NCBI RefSeq assembly: GCF_900129495.1
Contig: NZ_FQVX01000001.1
Location: forward strand, 992,001 to 1,056,000
Direction: 5' to 3'
Length of the DNA stretch: 64,000 bases
DNA from: Geodermatophilus nigrescens
Lineage (GTDB): Bacteria > Actinomycetota > Actinomycetes > Mycobacteriales > Geodermatophilaceae
Shown here: positions 1-6,908 of the stretch, piece by piece
Position numbering within the stretch: the first letter of the stretch is position 1
Layout: every line of letters begins with the position of its first letter
Position numbers and translations under genes: made by a program
The notes under the pieces: model-generated
Seen by the model: only the letters and a program-made list of their open reading frames with translations
Databases searched by the model: none
What the model was told of the DNA's origin: nothing

Positions 1-117
1 GAGGACCACCGTGCGAGTCGAGGACCTGCCGGGTGACGCCGCGGTGCACGGGCCCCGGCCGAGGCGGAGGTGGGCCGCGCGGCCCGTGGACGGCACGCGC
101 CCGCAGTAAGATCCACC
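1..117. other. left edge, no complete gene
   Basis: No complete gene is visible here. A plus-strand frame open from base 2 ends at TAA 107-109 and could be the tail of a gene that begins before the window, but its 35 residues match nothing I recognise. LysR genes often face a divergent target, so a minus-strand gene could equally start near here; I cannot decide. Confidence 0.3.
107..112 (+). promoter_or_regulatory. -10 element of leaderless promoter for LysR gene
   Basis: TAAGAT ends five bases before the ATG at 118, which puts the expected transcription start on or next to the start codon. There is no Shine-Dalgarno sequence in front of this ATG. No convincing -35 is visible. Confidence 0.5.
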
Positions 118-1077
118 ATGGAGTTGCGCCAGTTGCGCTACTTCCTGGCGGTGGCCGAGGAAGGCCGCTTCAGCCGGGCGGCGCAGCGACTCCACATCGC
201 TGCTCCGTCGCTCTCGCAGCAGATCCGCGCGCTGGAACGGGAGCTCCGGGTCCCGCTGTTCGAGCGCACCCCGGAAGCGGCCCGGCTGACCGTCGCCGGC
301 GTCGTCCTGGCCGAGCGGGCCCGGATCGTCCTGGCGGAGGTGGACCGGGCGCTGGCGGACGTGCGCGCCGCCGGAGCGGACTCCCGCGAGCGACTGACCC
401 TGCGGGTGGCCACCATGGCCGACCTCGTCCTCGGCGGCCCGCTGCGGCACGCCGCGCTGGCGATCGACGGGATCGAGGTGTCGGTGAGCTCCGGCCGGGG
501 GGACGACGCCGTCGAGGCCGTCCGCCAGGGCAGGGCCGACGCGGCGGTCGTCTGGAGCCGGTCCTACCCGCAGCGCGACCTCGCCGGCGTGGTCCTGGGG
601 CAGGTCGTCCTCGGCGTCGTGCTGCCGCTCGGGCACGCGTTGAGCGGCGCGGTCACGGTGCCGGTGGCCGCGCTCGCCGACGAGGTGCTGGTGATGTTCC
701 CGCGGGAGCCGTTCGCCGGGACGTGGGACCGCGCCGTGGACCACGTGTTCCCCGCCGGCGCCGCGCACGACCACGTCGTCATCGAACCCGACCTGCTGAA
801 CGCGCCGGAGGCGGTGCTGCGCGCGGTCGGAGCCGGCACCGGCATCGCCGTGAGCATCCTCGGGCTCGTCGACCACCTGGGGGTCGAGGGGATCACGGTG
901 CGGCCCCTCGTCCCAGCGCTGACGTGGGACCTGGAGGCGGTGTGGCGGGCACCGGCCAGCCCTGCCGTCCGCAAGCTGGTCGACTTCCTCGTCGAGTCGT
1001 CCCAGGATCCGGAGACGCTCGTCGAGCCGGTCCGCAGTCCCGGCGACGGCCGGCGGGACGCCACCGTCACGGCCTGA
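118..1077 (+). CDS. LysR-family transcriptional regulator
   Basis: A 319-residue one-component regulator. Residues 1-60 form the LysR winged helix-turn-helix (MELRQLRYFLAVAEEG, then the recognition region APSLSQQIRALE). Residues 90-300 form the periplasmic-binding-protein-like effector domain. The length is standard for the family. I chose ATG 118 rather than the upstream in-frame start because LysR proteins begin a few residues before the ELRQLRYF motif and a -10 hexamer sits just before it. The effector is unknown. LysR regulators usually control a neighbouring gene, but the following gene here is convergent, so the target may lie before the window. Confidence 0.93.
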   Translation: MELRQLRYFLAVAEEGRFSRAAQRLHIAAPSLSQQIRALERELRVPLFERTPEAARLTVAGVVLAERARIVLAEVDRALADVRAAGADSRERLTLRVATMADLVLGGPLRHAALAIDGIEVSVSSGRGDDAVEAVRQGRADAAVVWSRSYPQRDLAGVVLGQVVLGVVLPLGHALSGAVTVPVAALADEVLVMFPREPFAGTWDRAVDHVFPAGAAHDHVVIEPDLLNAPEAVLRAVGAGTGIAVSILGLVDHLGVEGITVRPLVPALTWDLEAVWRAPASPAVRKLVDFLVESSQDPETLVEPVRSPGDGRRDATVTA

Positions 1078-1151
1078 GGAGCACGTCCTCACCCCGGGTC
1101 CGGCCCGCGCCGTCGGCGGGGCGACCGGTCCCCGGCCGGCGCCGGAGCGGC

Positions 1152-2180
1152 TCAGAGGGGTCCCGTCACCCGCGGCGGGATGCGCAACCCGCCGCGCAGG
1201 GCGCGCACCGCGGCGGCCGTGAGGTCGCCGGTCCCCAGGGCGACCAGGCTCCGCCCCAGGGAGTCGGCCACCGCCTCCGCGGCCACGTGGAGGGCCCGCG
1301 CGAGGGCCGGGACACCGGTGACGCCCTCGGTCACGAGGCCCAGGACCCGCAGGTCCAGGACGGTGAGGCCGTGCAGGTCGCCCGGGGCGCTCAGCAGCAC
1401 CGCGGCGGAGAGGTGGTCGAGGTCCGGGCGGGCGAGGTCGAGCGCGGTGACCCGCACCAGCCGCTCGGTGCCGTTCCCCGGTACCGGGGCGAGGAAGGAG
1501 GTGAACGCGCCGCTGACGGCCAGCTCGGCGGCGGCGACCCCGAAGACCGGCGATCCGGGGGTCAGCAGGCGGTCGTCGGGGAGACCCGGCAACGGCAGGA
1601 CGTCGCCTCCCCGGGTGAGGACGACGCCGGCGCCGGCGTCCCCGACGATCCGGGCGGTCTCGGCGACGTCCCGGGTCCGGTCCAGGTCGTCGGCGATCAC
1701 CCGGGTGACGGCCGCGACGAGCCTCCGGTCGGCCCCGCGCAGTCGGGACGGATCATCGGAGAGCAGGCTGAGGAAGCCGATGTGCCGCCCGCCCATCGTG
1801 ACCAGCGGGGCAGCCAGACCCTGGCGGAAGCCCGCCGGGAGGAGGTGCTCGGCCCACGCACGGAGCTCGGGCAGCGGGCTCGGGAGCTCCGTGGCCAGCA
1901 ACGGCGGACGGTGCCGGTTGAGGCCGAGCGCATCCACCTCGTCGTCGGCCTCCGGACGGCGGAAGTAGGCGACGAGCGCCTCGGCCGGACCGGTGGTGGC
2001 CAGCGGGACGTGGGTCCTCCGCTCCGGGTCGCGGACGGCGAGCCAGCCGACGTCGAAGGCCAGGGTCCGGCCGAGCCGCCGCAGGTGCTCGGCAGCGCGT
2101 TCCTGCACGGTGGCGGACGACTCGACGACACCGGCGACCTGCGACCACATCCGCCGGAGCCGCGGGTCGTCCCCGTTCAC
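1152..2180 (-). CDS. GAF-domain LuxR-type regulator with diverged HTH
   Basis: A 342-residue protein. Its middle (about residues 40-150) looks like a GAF sensor domain. Its last 65 residues align with the LuxR/NarL helix-turn-helix, running from LTVLDLRVLGLVTEG to TAAAVRALRGGLRIP. The helix-turn-helix is diverged: the usual LTxRE glutamate and the serine/threonine-valine pair of the recognition helix are replaced, so DNA binding may be weak or altered. The GTG at 2180 is preceded by GGGGAGG at proper spacing; the longer open frame upstream is arginine/proline-rich and not protein-like. It is divergent from the dehydrogenase operon at 2630 and is the best candidate for its regulator. Confidence 0.75.
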   Translation of the reverse strand: MNGDDPRLRRMWSQVAGVVESSATVQERAAEHLRRLGRTLAFDVGWLAVRDPERRTHVPLATTGPAEALVAYFRRPEADDEVDALGLNRHRPPLLATELPSPLPELRAWAEHLLPAGFRQGLAAPLVTMGGRHIGFLSLLSDDPSRLRGADRRLVAAVTRVIADDLDRTRDVAETARIVGDAGAGVVLTRGGDVLPLPGLPDDRLLTPGSPVFGVAAAELAVSGAFTSFLAPVPGNGTERLVRVTALDLARPDLDHLSAAVLLSAPGDLHGLTVLDLRVLGLVTEGVTGVPALARALHVAAEAVADSLGRSLVALGTGDLTAAAVRALRGGLRIPPRVTGPL

Positions 2181-2320
2181 GACGGCCCGCCTCCCCGCAC
2201 TCGCCGGAGCACGGGCACCCCGGGACGAGCGGGGGTCCCGCGCCGGCGCACCGGGAGGCCCATGGCGGTGCCGGTCCGCCGGTCGGTGCCCGGCGCCTCC
2301 ACGGGCGGGTCGACGGTCAT
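2177..2320 (-). CDS. possible 47-residue leader ORF
   Basis: A short frame from ATG 2320 ends in TGA that overlaps the GTG of the GAF/LuxR gene (GTGA at 2177-2180). Such overlap is typical of translational coupling in this genome, and a purine-rich AGGGGG lies upstream of the ATG. The peptide (MTVDPPVEAPGTDRRTG...) is basic and proline-rich with no recognisable domain. It may be a real small protein, a coupling leader, or chance. Confidence 0.3.
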   Translation of the reverse strand: MTVDPPVEAPGTDRRTGTAMGLPVRRRGTPARPGVPVLRRVRGGGPS

Positions 2321-2629
2321 CGGGTCCCCCTGCCTCTGCCACCGGTGTGCGGATCGGCCGGTGCGTCGTGGTCCGCCCGCCGCGGACTCCCGGCGACGGA
2401 CCTCCAGGGTGCGGGCGCGGTCCGGCGTCGGCATCGGCACGGCGACCGATCCGCGGCTCGGGGACCAGGGGGCGTCGACGTCCGGCCCCCGGCGGGCGAC
2501 CCGGACGAGGCGTCCGGCGCGCGGGCCGGTATCGGCATGTCTGCCGATACCGGGTGGCCCGCCGCGACCGGTGCAATCGAGGTCCCGACCCCAGCCGGGC
2601 TCGGGGACCACCCCGCACGAGGAGGCAGC
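2181..2629. other. divergent intergenic region
   Basis: This 449-base region separates the minus-strand GAF/LuxR regulator from the plus-strand dehydrogenase operon. It holds the possible leader ORF at 2177-2320 and a perfect palindrome at 2526-2553, and a GAGGAGG ribosome-binding site at 2619-2625. Longer frames through it are low-complexity arginine/proline translations and I do not accept them as genes. Confidence 0.6.
2526..2553. promoter_or_regulatory. 12-bp perfect palindrome, probable operator
   Basis: The arms CCGGTATCGGCA and TGCCGATACCGG are perfect inverted repeats separated by TGTC. The element sits 77-104 bases before the dehydrogenase start in a divergent control region. It lacks a U-tract and lies at a 5' rather than a 3' end, so an operator is more likely than a terminator. 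The GAF/LuxR-type regulator next door could bind it; that is inference. Confidence 0.55.
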
Positions 2630-3784
2630 GTGAAGGCAGTCGTCTACGACGGGCCGCGGCAGGTCAGCGTCAAGGACGTCCCGGACGCGCGGATCGAGCG
2701 GCCGACCGACGTCCTGGTCCGGATCACCTCGGCGAACATCTGCGGCTCCGACCTGCACATGTACGAGGGCCGGACCGACTTCGAGCCGGGCCGCTGGTTC
2801 GGCCACGAGAACCTCGGCCAGGTGGTCGAGGTCGGTGACGGGGTCGACAAGGTGAAGGTGGGGGAGTACGTCGTCCTGCCGTTCAACATCGCCTGCGGGC
2901 ACTGCAAGAACTGCGAGCGGCAGCTCACGAACTACTGCCTGACCGCGCAGCCGGAGCCCACGATGGCCGGCGCCGCCTACGGCTTCGCCGACATGGGCCC
3001 CTGGGCCGGTGGGCAGGCGGAGCTGCTGCGCGTGCCCTGGGGTGACTTCAACTGCCTGCGGCTGGGTGAGGACGCGGAGGAGCGCCAGACCGACTACGTG
3101 ATGCTCGCCGACATCTTCCCGACCGGCTACCACGCCACCGAGATGGCCGGCGTGGAGCCCGGCGACCAGACGGTCATCTACGGCGCCGGCCCGGTCGGCC
3201 TGATGGCCGCCCTCTCGGCGACCATCCGCGGCGCCGGCAAGGTCATGGTCGTCGACCGGCACCCCGACCGGCTCAAGCTGGCCGAGTCCATCGGCGCGAT
3301 CGCCATCGACGACTCGAAGGTCGACCCGGTGCAGGCCGTCCTCGAGCAGACGATGGGGCTCGGCGCGGACAACGGCTGCGAGTGCGTCGGCTACCAGGCG
3401 CACGAGCCCGACGGCCGGGAGCAGGCCGACCTCACGATGAACCGGCTGGTCGCCTCCGTGCGCTTCACCGGGAAGATCGGCAACGTCGGCGTCTTCGTGC
3501 CCCAGGACCCCGGCGCCAGCGACGACCTGGCCAAGCAGGGCAAGCTCGCCTTCGACTACGGCATGTTCTGGTTCAAGGGCCAGCACATCGGCAGCGGTCA
3601 GGCGCCTGTGAAGAAGTACAACCGGCAGCTGCGCGACCTCATCGCCGGCGGCAAGGCCGAGCCGTCGTTCATCGTCAGCCACGAGCTGCCGCTGGACGGC
3701 GCGCCGGAGGCCTACGAGCACTTCGACAAGCGGGACGAGGGCTGGACCAAGGTCGTCCTGCACCCGGCGATGGCGGGGAGCTGA
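2630..3784 (+). CDS. zinc-dependent alcohol/formaldehyde dehydrogenase
   Basis: A 384-residue medium-chain dehydrogenase. The catalytic zinc site is visible as C38 in NICGSDLH and H59-E60. The structural zinc cysteines are C89, C92, C95 and C103. A Rossmann GAGPVG follows in the second domain. The insertion pattern and C-terminus resemble glutathione-independent formaldehyde dehydrogenases (Pseudomonas FdhA type), which oxidise aldehydes using bound NAD; substrate assignment is inference. GTG 2630 follows GAGGAGG at good spacing. It is the first gene of a tightly packed four-gene operon ending at 6018. Confidence 0.88.
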   Translation: MKAVVYDGPRQVSVKDVPDARIERPTDVLVRITSANICGSDLHMYEGRTDFEPGRWFGHENLGQVVEVGDGVDKVKVGEYVVLPFNIACGHCKNCERQLTNYCLTAQPEPTMAGAAYGFADMGPWAGGQAELLRVPWGDFNCLRLGEDAEERQTDYVMLADIFPTGYHATEMAGVEPGDQTVIYGAGPVGLMAALSATIRGAGKVMVVDRHPDRLKLAESIGAIAIDDSKVDPVQAVLEQTMGLGADNGCECVGYQAHEPDGREQADLTMNRLVASVRFTGKIGNVGVFVPQDPGASDDLAKQGKLAFDYGMFWFKGQHIGSGQAPVKKYNRQLRDLIAGGKAEPSFIVSHELPLDGAPEAYEHFDKRDEGWTKVVLHPAMAGS

Positions 3785-3785
3785 C

Positions 3786-4361
3786 GTGGCAGGGGAGCTG
3801 GACGGACGGCGCGTCGCCATCCTGGCGGCCGACGGGGTGGAGCGCGTCGAGCTCGAGCAGCCCCGGCGCGCCCTGGACGACGCGGGCGCGCGCACCGACG
3901 TGCTGTCGATCCACGACGGCGAGATCCAGGCGCGCGACAACGACCTGGAGGACGCCGGCACGTTCGGCGTCGACCGGCTGGTCGGCGCCGCGTCGGTGGA
4001 CGAGTACGACGCGCTGCTGCTGCCGGGCGGCACGGTGAACCCGGACCAGCTGCGCATGCAGCCGGCGGCGGTCGGGTTCGTGCGGGACTTCGTCGAGTCG
4101 GGCAAGCCGGTGGCGAGCATCTGCCACGGGCCGTGGAACTTCGTCGAGGCCGACGTCGCGCGGGGACGGCGGCTGACGTCGTACCCGAGCATCCGCACGG
4201 ACCTGCGCAACGCCGGGGCGGAGGTGGTCGACGAGCAGGTCGTCACCGACGGCAACATCACCACCAGCCGGTCGCCCGACGACCTGCCGGCCTTCTGCGA
4301 ACGCATCGTGCAGGAGTTCGCGCGGGCCCCGCAGGCCGCCTCCGCGGGAGGCCGGTCATGA
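3786..4361 (+). CDS. DJ-1/PfpI-family protein
   Basis: A 191-residue class I glutamine-amidotransferase-like protein. The nucleophile elbow is SICHGPW with C113 and H114. E19 and E22 lie in the N-terminal strand-loop where the family carries its acidic residue. Members include deglycases, glyoxalase III and stress proteins acting on reactive carbonyls, which suits a place between two alcohol/aldehyde dehydrogenases. It starts with GTG one base after the previous stop and its TGA overlaps the next ATG, so it is surely co-transcribed and probably translationally coupled. Confidence 0.87.
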   Translation: MAGELDGRRVAILAADGVERVELEQPRRALDDAGARTDVLSIHDGEIQARDNDLEDAGTFGVDRLVGAASVDEYDALLLPGGTVNPDQLRMQPAAVGFVRDFVESGKPVASICHGPWNFVEADVARGRRLTSYPSIRTDLRNAGAEVVDEQVVTDGNITTSRSPDDLPAFCERIVQEFARAPQAASAGGRS

Positions 4362-4846
4362 CCGGCTCGCTGGGGAACGTCGCGTCCCTGGCCGCCCGCG
4401 CCGGCGGGAGCGTCGTCCGCCAGGTGCGGTCGGCGATCGACCCGTCCACCGCCCGGCCCGCCGGCGCCGGCCAGCCGGCATCGGGGTGGCTCGTGGTCAC
4501 CGTGTTCCGCGACCCGTCGGACGTCGACACCGGTCAGCTGCCCGCACCGCTGGCGGAGTTCGGCGACCGGATCGAGGTCCGCGTCCGCCCGGCCCCGGGC
4601 GGCAAGGGCACCGAGCTGGCGGTTCGGCTGCGCGACCGGCCGTCGTCGGGCACCGCGCTGGGCCGGTTGAGCGGCAGCGACCCGCAGGCGGACCTGCGGT
4701 CCGCGCTGCGCCGCGCCAAGCAGCTCATCGAGGTCGGTGAGGTGCTGGCGGTGGACCCCGCACCGCACGGCCGGCGGACGGCGACCCCCGGGGGCGCGCT
4801 CCTGGAGGCGTTCACCAAGGCGGCGCCCAGGGCAGGTGTGCGGTGA
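4358..4846 (+). CDS. shortened SRPBCC/cyclase-like protein
   Basis: A 162-residue protein starting at an ATG that overlaps the upstream stop (ATGA). Residues 70-130 (RVRPAPGGKGTELAVRLR, then SDPQADLRSALRRAKQLIEVGEV) resemble the last strands and long C-terminal helix of SRPBCC polyketide-cyclase-like proteins that often accompany such dehydrogenases. The N-terminal half of that fold is missing and replaced by an alanine-rich stretch, so the ligand cavity should be incomplete. It may be a reduced, repurposed paralogue. The function is unknown. Confidence 0.65.
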   Translation: MTGSLGNVASLAARAGGSVVRQVRSAIDPSTARPAGAGQPASGWLVVTVFRDPSDVDTGQLPAPLAEFGDRIEVRVRPAPGGKGTELAVRLRDRPSSGTALGRLSGSDPQADLRSALRRAKQLIEVGEVLAVDPAPHGRRTATPGGALLEAFTKAAPRAGVR

Positions 4847-6018
4847 AGGCGGTGACCTGGCGGGGCGTCAACGAGGTCGGCGTGGAGGACGTCCCGGAAC
4901 CGAGGATCCTCGACGACCACGACGTCATCCTCGAGGTCGGCCTGTCGGTGACCTGCGGCTCGGACCTGCACCTGCTGGGCGGCTACATCCCCGCGATGCG
5001 CGCCGGTGACGTGCTCGGCCACGAGTTCATGGGCACGGTCGCCGAGGTCGGCCCCGGGGTGACCAAGCACCGGGTGGGGGACCGGGTGGTGGTCGCCTCG
5101 TTCATCGGTTGCGGGCAGTGCTGGTACTGCAAGCAGGAGCTGTGGTCGCTGTGCGACAACGGCAATCCGAACCCGGGGATCACCGAGGCGCTGTGGGGCC
5201 AGTCCATCGGCGGCTGCTTCGGCTACTCGCACGCGATGGGCGGCTGGGCGGGCAGCCACGCCCCCTACATCCGGGTCCCCTACGCCGACCAGGGGGCGTT
5301 CACGATCCCCGACGGGGTCTCCGACGAGCGGGCCCTGTTCGCCTCCGACGCGGCGCCCACCGGCTGGACCGGGGCGCACCAGGCGGAGGTGAAGCCCGGG
5401 GACGTCGTCGCGGTGTGGGGCGCCGGCGGCGTCGGACAGATGGCCGCGCGCAAGGCGATGCTCATGGGCGCCGAGCGGGTCGTCGTCATCGACCGGTTCG
5501 ACAACCGGCTCGCCCAGGTCCGCACGCACATCGGTGCGGAGACCCTCGACTACGAGCAGGTCGACGTCCCCGCCGAACTGCGCGAGATGTCCGGCGGGCG
5601 CGGCCCGGACGTGTGCATCGAGGCGGTGGGCATGGAGGCGCACAGCAACGGCCCGCAGTACCTCTACGACCAGGTCAAGCAGCAGCTGCGGCTGCAGTCG
5701 GACCGGCCGACCGCCCTCCGGGAGGCCATCTACGCCTGCCGCAAGGGCGGGACGGTGTTCGCCCTCGGCGTGTTCGGCGGCTTCGTGGACAAGTTCCCCA
5801 TGGGGGCGGTGATGAACAAGGCGCTGACCCTGCGCGGCGCCCAGCAGCACGGCCACCGCTACATCCCCGAGATCCTCGACCTGATGAGCCGGGACGAGGT
5901 GCGGACCGAGCACCTGGCCACCCACGTCATGTCGCTCGACGACGGGCCGAAGGGGTACCGGATGTTCAAGGAGAAGGAGGACGGGTGCGTACGTGCCGTC
6001 TTCCGTCCGGGTGGCTGA
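4843..6018 (+). CDS. zinc-dependent alcohol dehydrogenase
   Basis: A 391-residue medium-chain dehydrogenase, distinct from the one at 2630. Catalytic zinc ligands are C38 (VTCGSDLH) and H60-E61. Structural zinc cysteines are C90, C93, C96 and C104. The nucleotide-binding loop reads WGAGGVGQMAARKA. The GTG overlaps the preceding TGA (GTGA), so it is the coupled last gene of the operon. It is followed at once by a 20-bp hairpin terminator. Having two dehydrogenases with a DJ-1 protein suggests stepwise handling of a small alcohol or aldehyde. Confidence 0.88.
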   Translation: MKAVTWRGVNEVGVEDVPEPRILDDHDVILEVGLSVTCGSDLHLLGGYIPAMRAGDVLGHEFMGTVAEVGPGVTKHRVGDRVVVASFIGCGQCWYCKQELWSLCDNGNPNPGITEALWGQSIGGCFGYSHAMGGWAGSHAPYIRVPYADQGAFTIPDGVSDERALFASDAAPTGWTGAHQAEVKPGDVVAVWGAGGVGQMAARKAMLMGAERVVVIDRFDNRLAQVRTHIGAETLDYEQVDVPAELREMSGGRGPDVCIEAVGMEAHSNGPQYLYDQVKQQLRLQSDRPTALREAIYACRKGGTVFALGVFGGFVDKFPMGAVMNKALTLRGAQQHGHRYIPEILDLMSRDEVRTEHLATHVMSLDDGPKGYRMFKEKEDGCVRAVFRPGG

Positions 6019-6028
6019 GGCGCCGGCG

Positions 6029-6074
6029 GCCGGCCTCCCGCACGGCCCGGCACCGGGCCGTGCGGGAGGCCGGC
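6029..6074 (+). terminator. 20-bp perfect hairpin after the dehydrogenase operon
   Basis: The left arm 6029-6048 and right arm 6055-6074 pair perfectly over 20 bases around a six-base loop (GGCACC). It starts 10 bases after the stop codon. No T-run follows, which is common for actinobacterial terminators. Confidence 0.75.
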
Positions 6075-6109
6075 GCGGGGCCCCCGCCCGCCCGGTGCAG
6101 GGCGACCCG

Positions 6110-6790
6110 GTGAGCGCCGCACCGCGCACGACGGCGGCGGAGGCGGAGGCGGACCACCGGCCGACGATCCTGTCGTGGCGCCGCCTGCTGGTCTGCCTCG
6201 CGGGCGGCCTCCTCGCCGCGGGGGTCGTCGCGACGGCCGGGGTCCCCGGGCTCGCGGTCCTCGTCGGCTGGGTGGTCGCCGCCGGCGGCCTGCTGGTCTG
6301 AGTGTGGCGGATCAGCTGGCCGCGCGACGCCCGGGGCACCAAGCACCTGGCCGAGGAGGAGGGGCGGACCCGCGTCACGGACACGGTCGTGCTGGTCGCC
6401 GCGGTGGCCAGCCTCGCCGCCGTCGTGGAGGGCCTCGTCCGGTCCAGCTCCGGGGGTGCCGTCGGCGTCGCCACCGTGGTGGTCGGCGTCCTGGTGGTGA
6501 TCCTGTCGTGGGCGCTGGTCAACACGGTCTTCGCCCTCAAGTACGCCCGGCGCTACTACGACGGCGGGGACGGCGGCATCGACTTCGGCCAGCGGGAGCC
6601 GCCGGCCTACAGCGACTTCGCCTACGTCGCGTTCACCATCGGGATGAGCTTCGCGATGCCGGACACCCAGGTCAAGGACACGTCGATCCGCAAGGTCGCC
6701 CTGGGGCACGCCCTGCTGTCCTACCTGTTCGGGACCGTGGTGATCGCCGTGGCGGTGAACCTCGTGACCAACCTGGGCCAGCAGGGATAG
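6110..6790 (+). pseudogene. DUF1345 membrane protein interrupted by in-frame TGA
   Basis: Two adjacent pieces in the same frame together make one DUF1345 integral membrane protein of about 226 residues. The first piece (6110-6301, 63 residues) holds the first hydrophobic helices and stops at TGA 6299-6301. The second (6302-6790) resumes directly with GTG-TGG-CGG and continues with family landmarks: NTVFALKYARRYYDG, GGIDF, DFAYVAFTIGMSF and HALLSYLFGTVVIAV. In relatives the interrupted spot is a tryptophan-rich segment, so a single TGG-to-TGA change explains the break. Alternatives are a sequencing error, readthrough, or reinitiation at the adjacent GTG giving two polypeptides. Confidence 0.7.
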
Positions 6791-6841
6791 GGGCCGGCCC
6801 GGGCGGCCCGGCCGGGGAGCCGGGTCCCCCGGTCCCGCCCG

Positions 6842-6883
6842 ACGACACGGGGTGCCCTCCCCGGGGAGGGCGCCCCGTGTCGT
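6842..6883. terminator. bidirectional hairpin between convergent genes
   Basis: The segments 6842-6862 and 6863-6883 are reverse complements over 21 positions with one G-T wobble, leaving only the innermost bases for the loop. It lies between the plus-strand DUF1345 gene and the minus-strand monooxygenase, so it can end transcription from both sides. A partial copy of its right arm follows at about 6882-6899. Confidence 0.65.
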
Positions 6884-6908
6884 CCCCGGGGAGGGCGCCG
6901 ACGGGTCC

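Noticed and set aside
6299-6301. Selenocysteine at the TGA in the DUF1345 gene
   Set aside because: The expected residue is tryptophan, not cysteine, and no SECIS-like hairpin or selenoprotein context is present.
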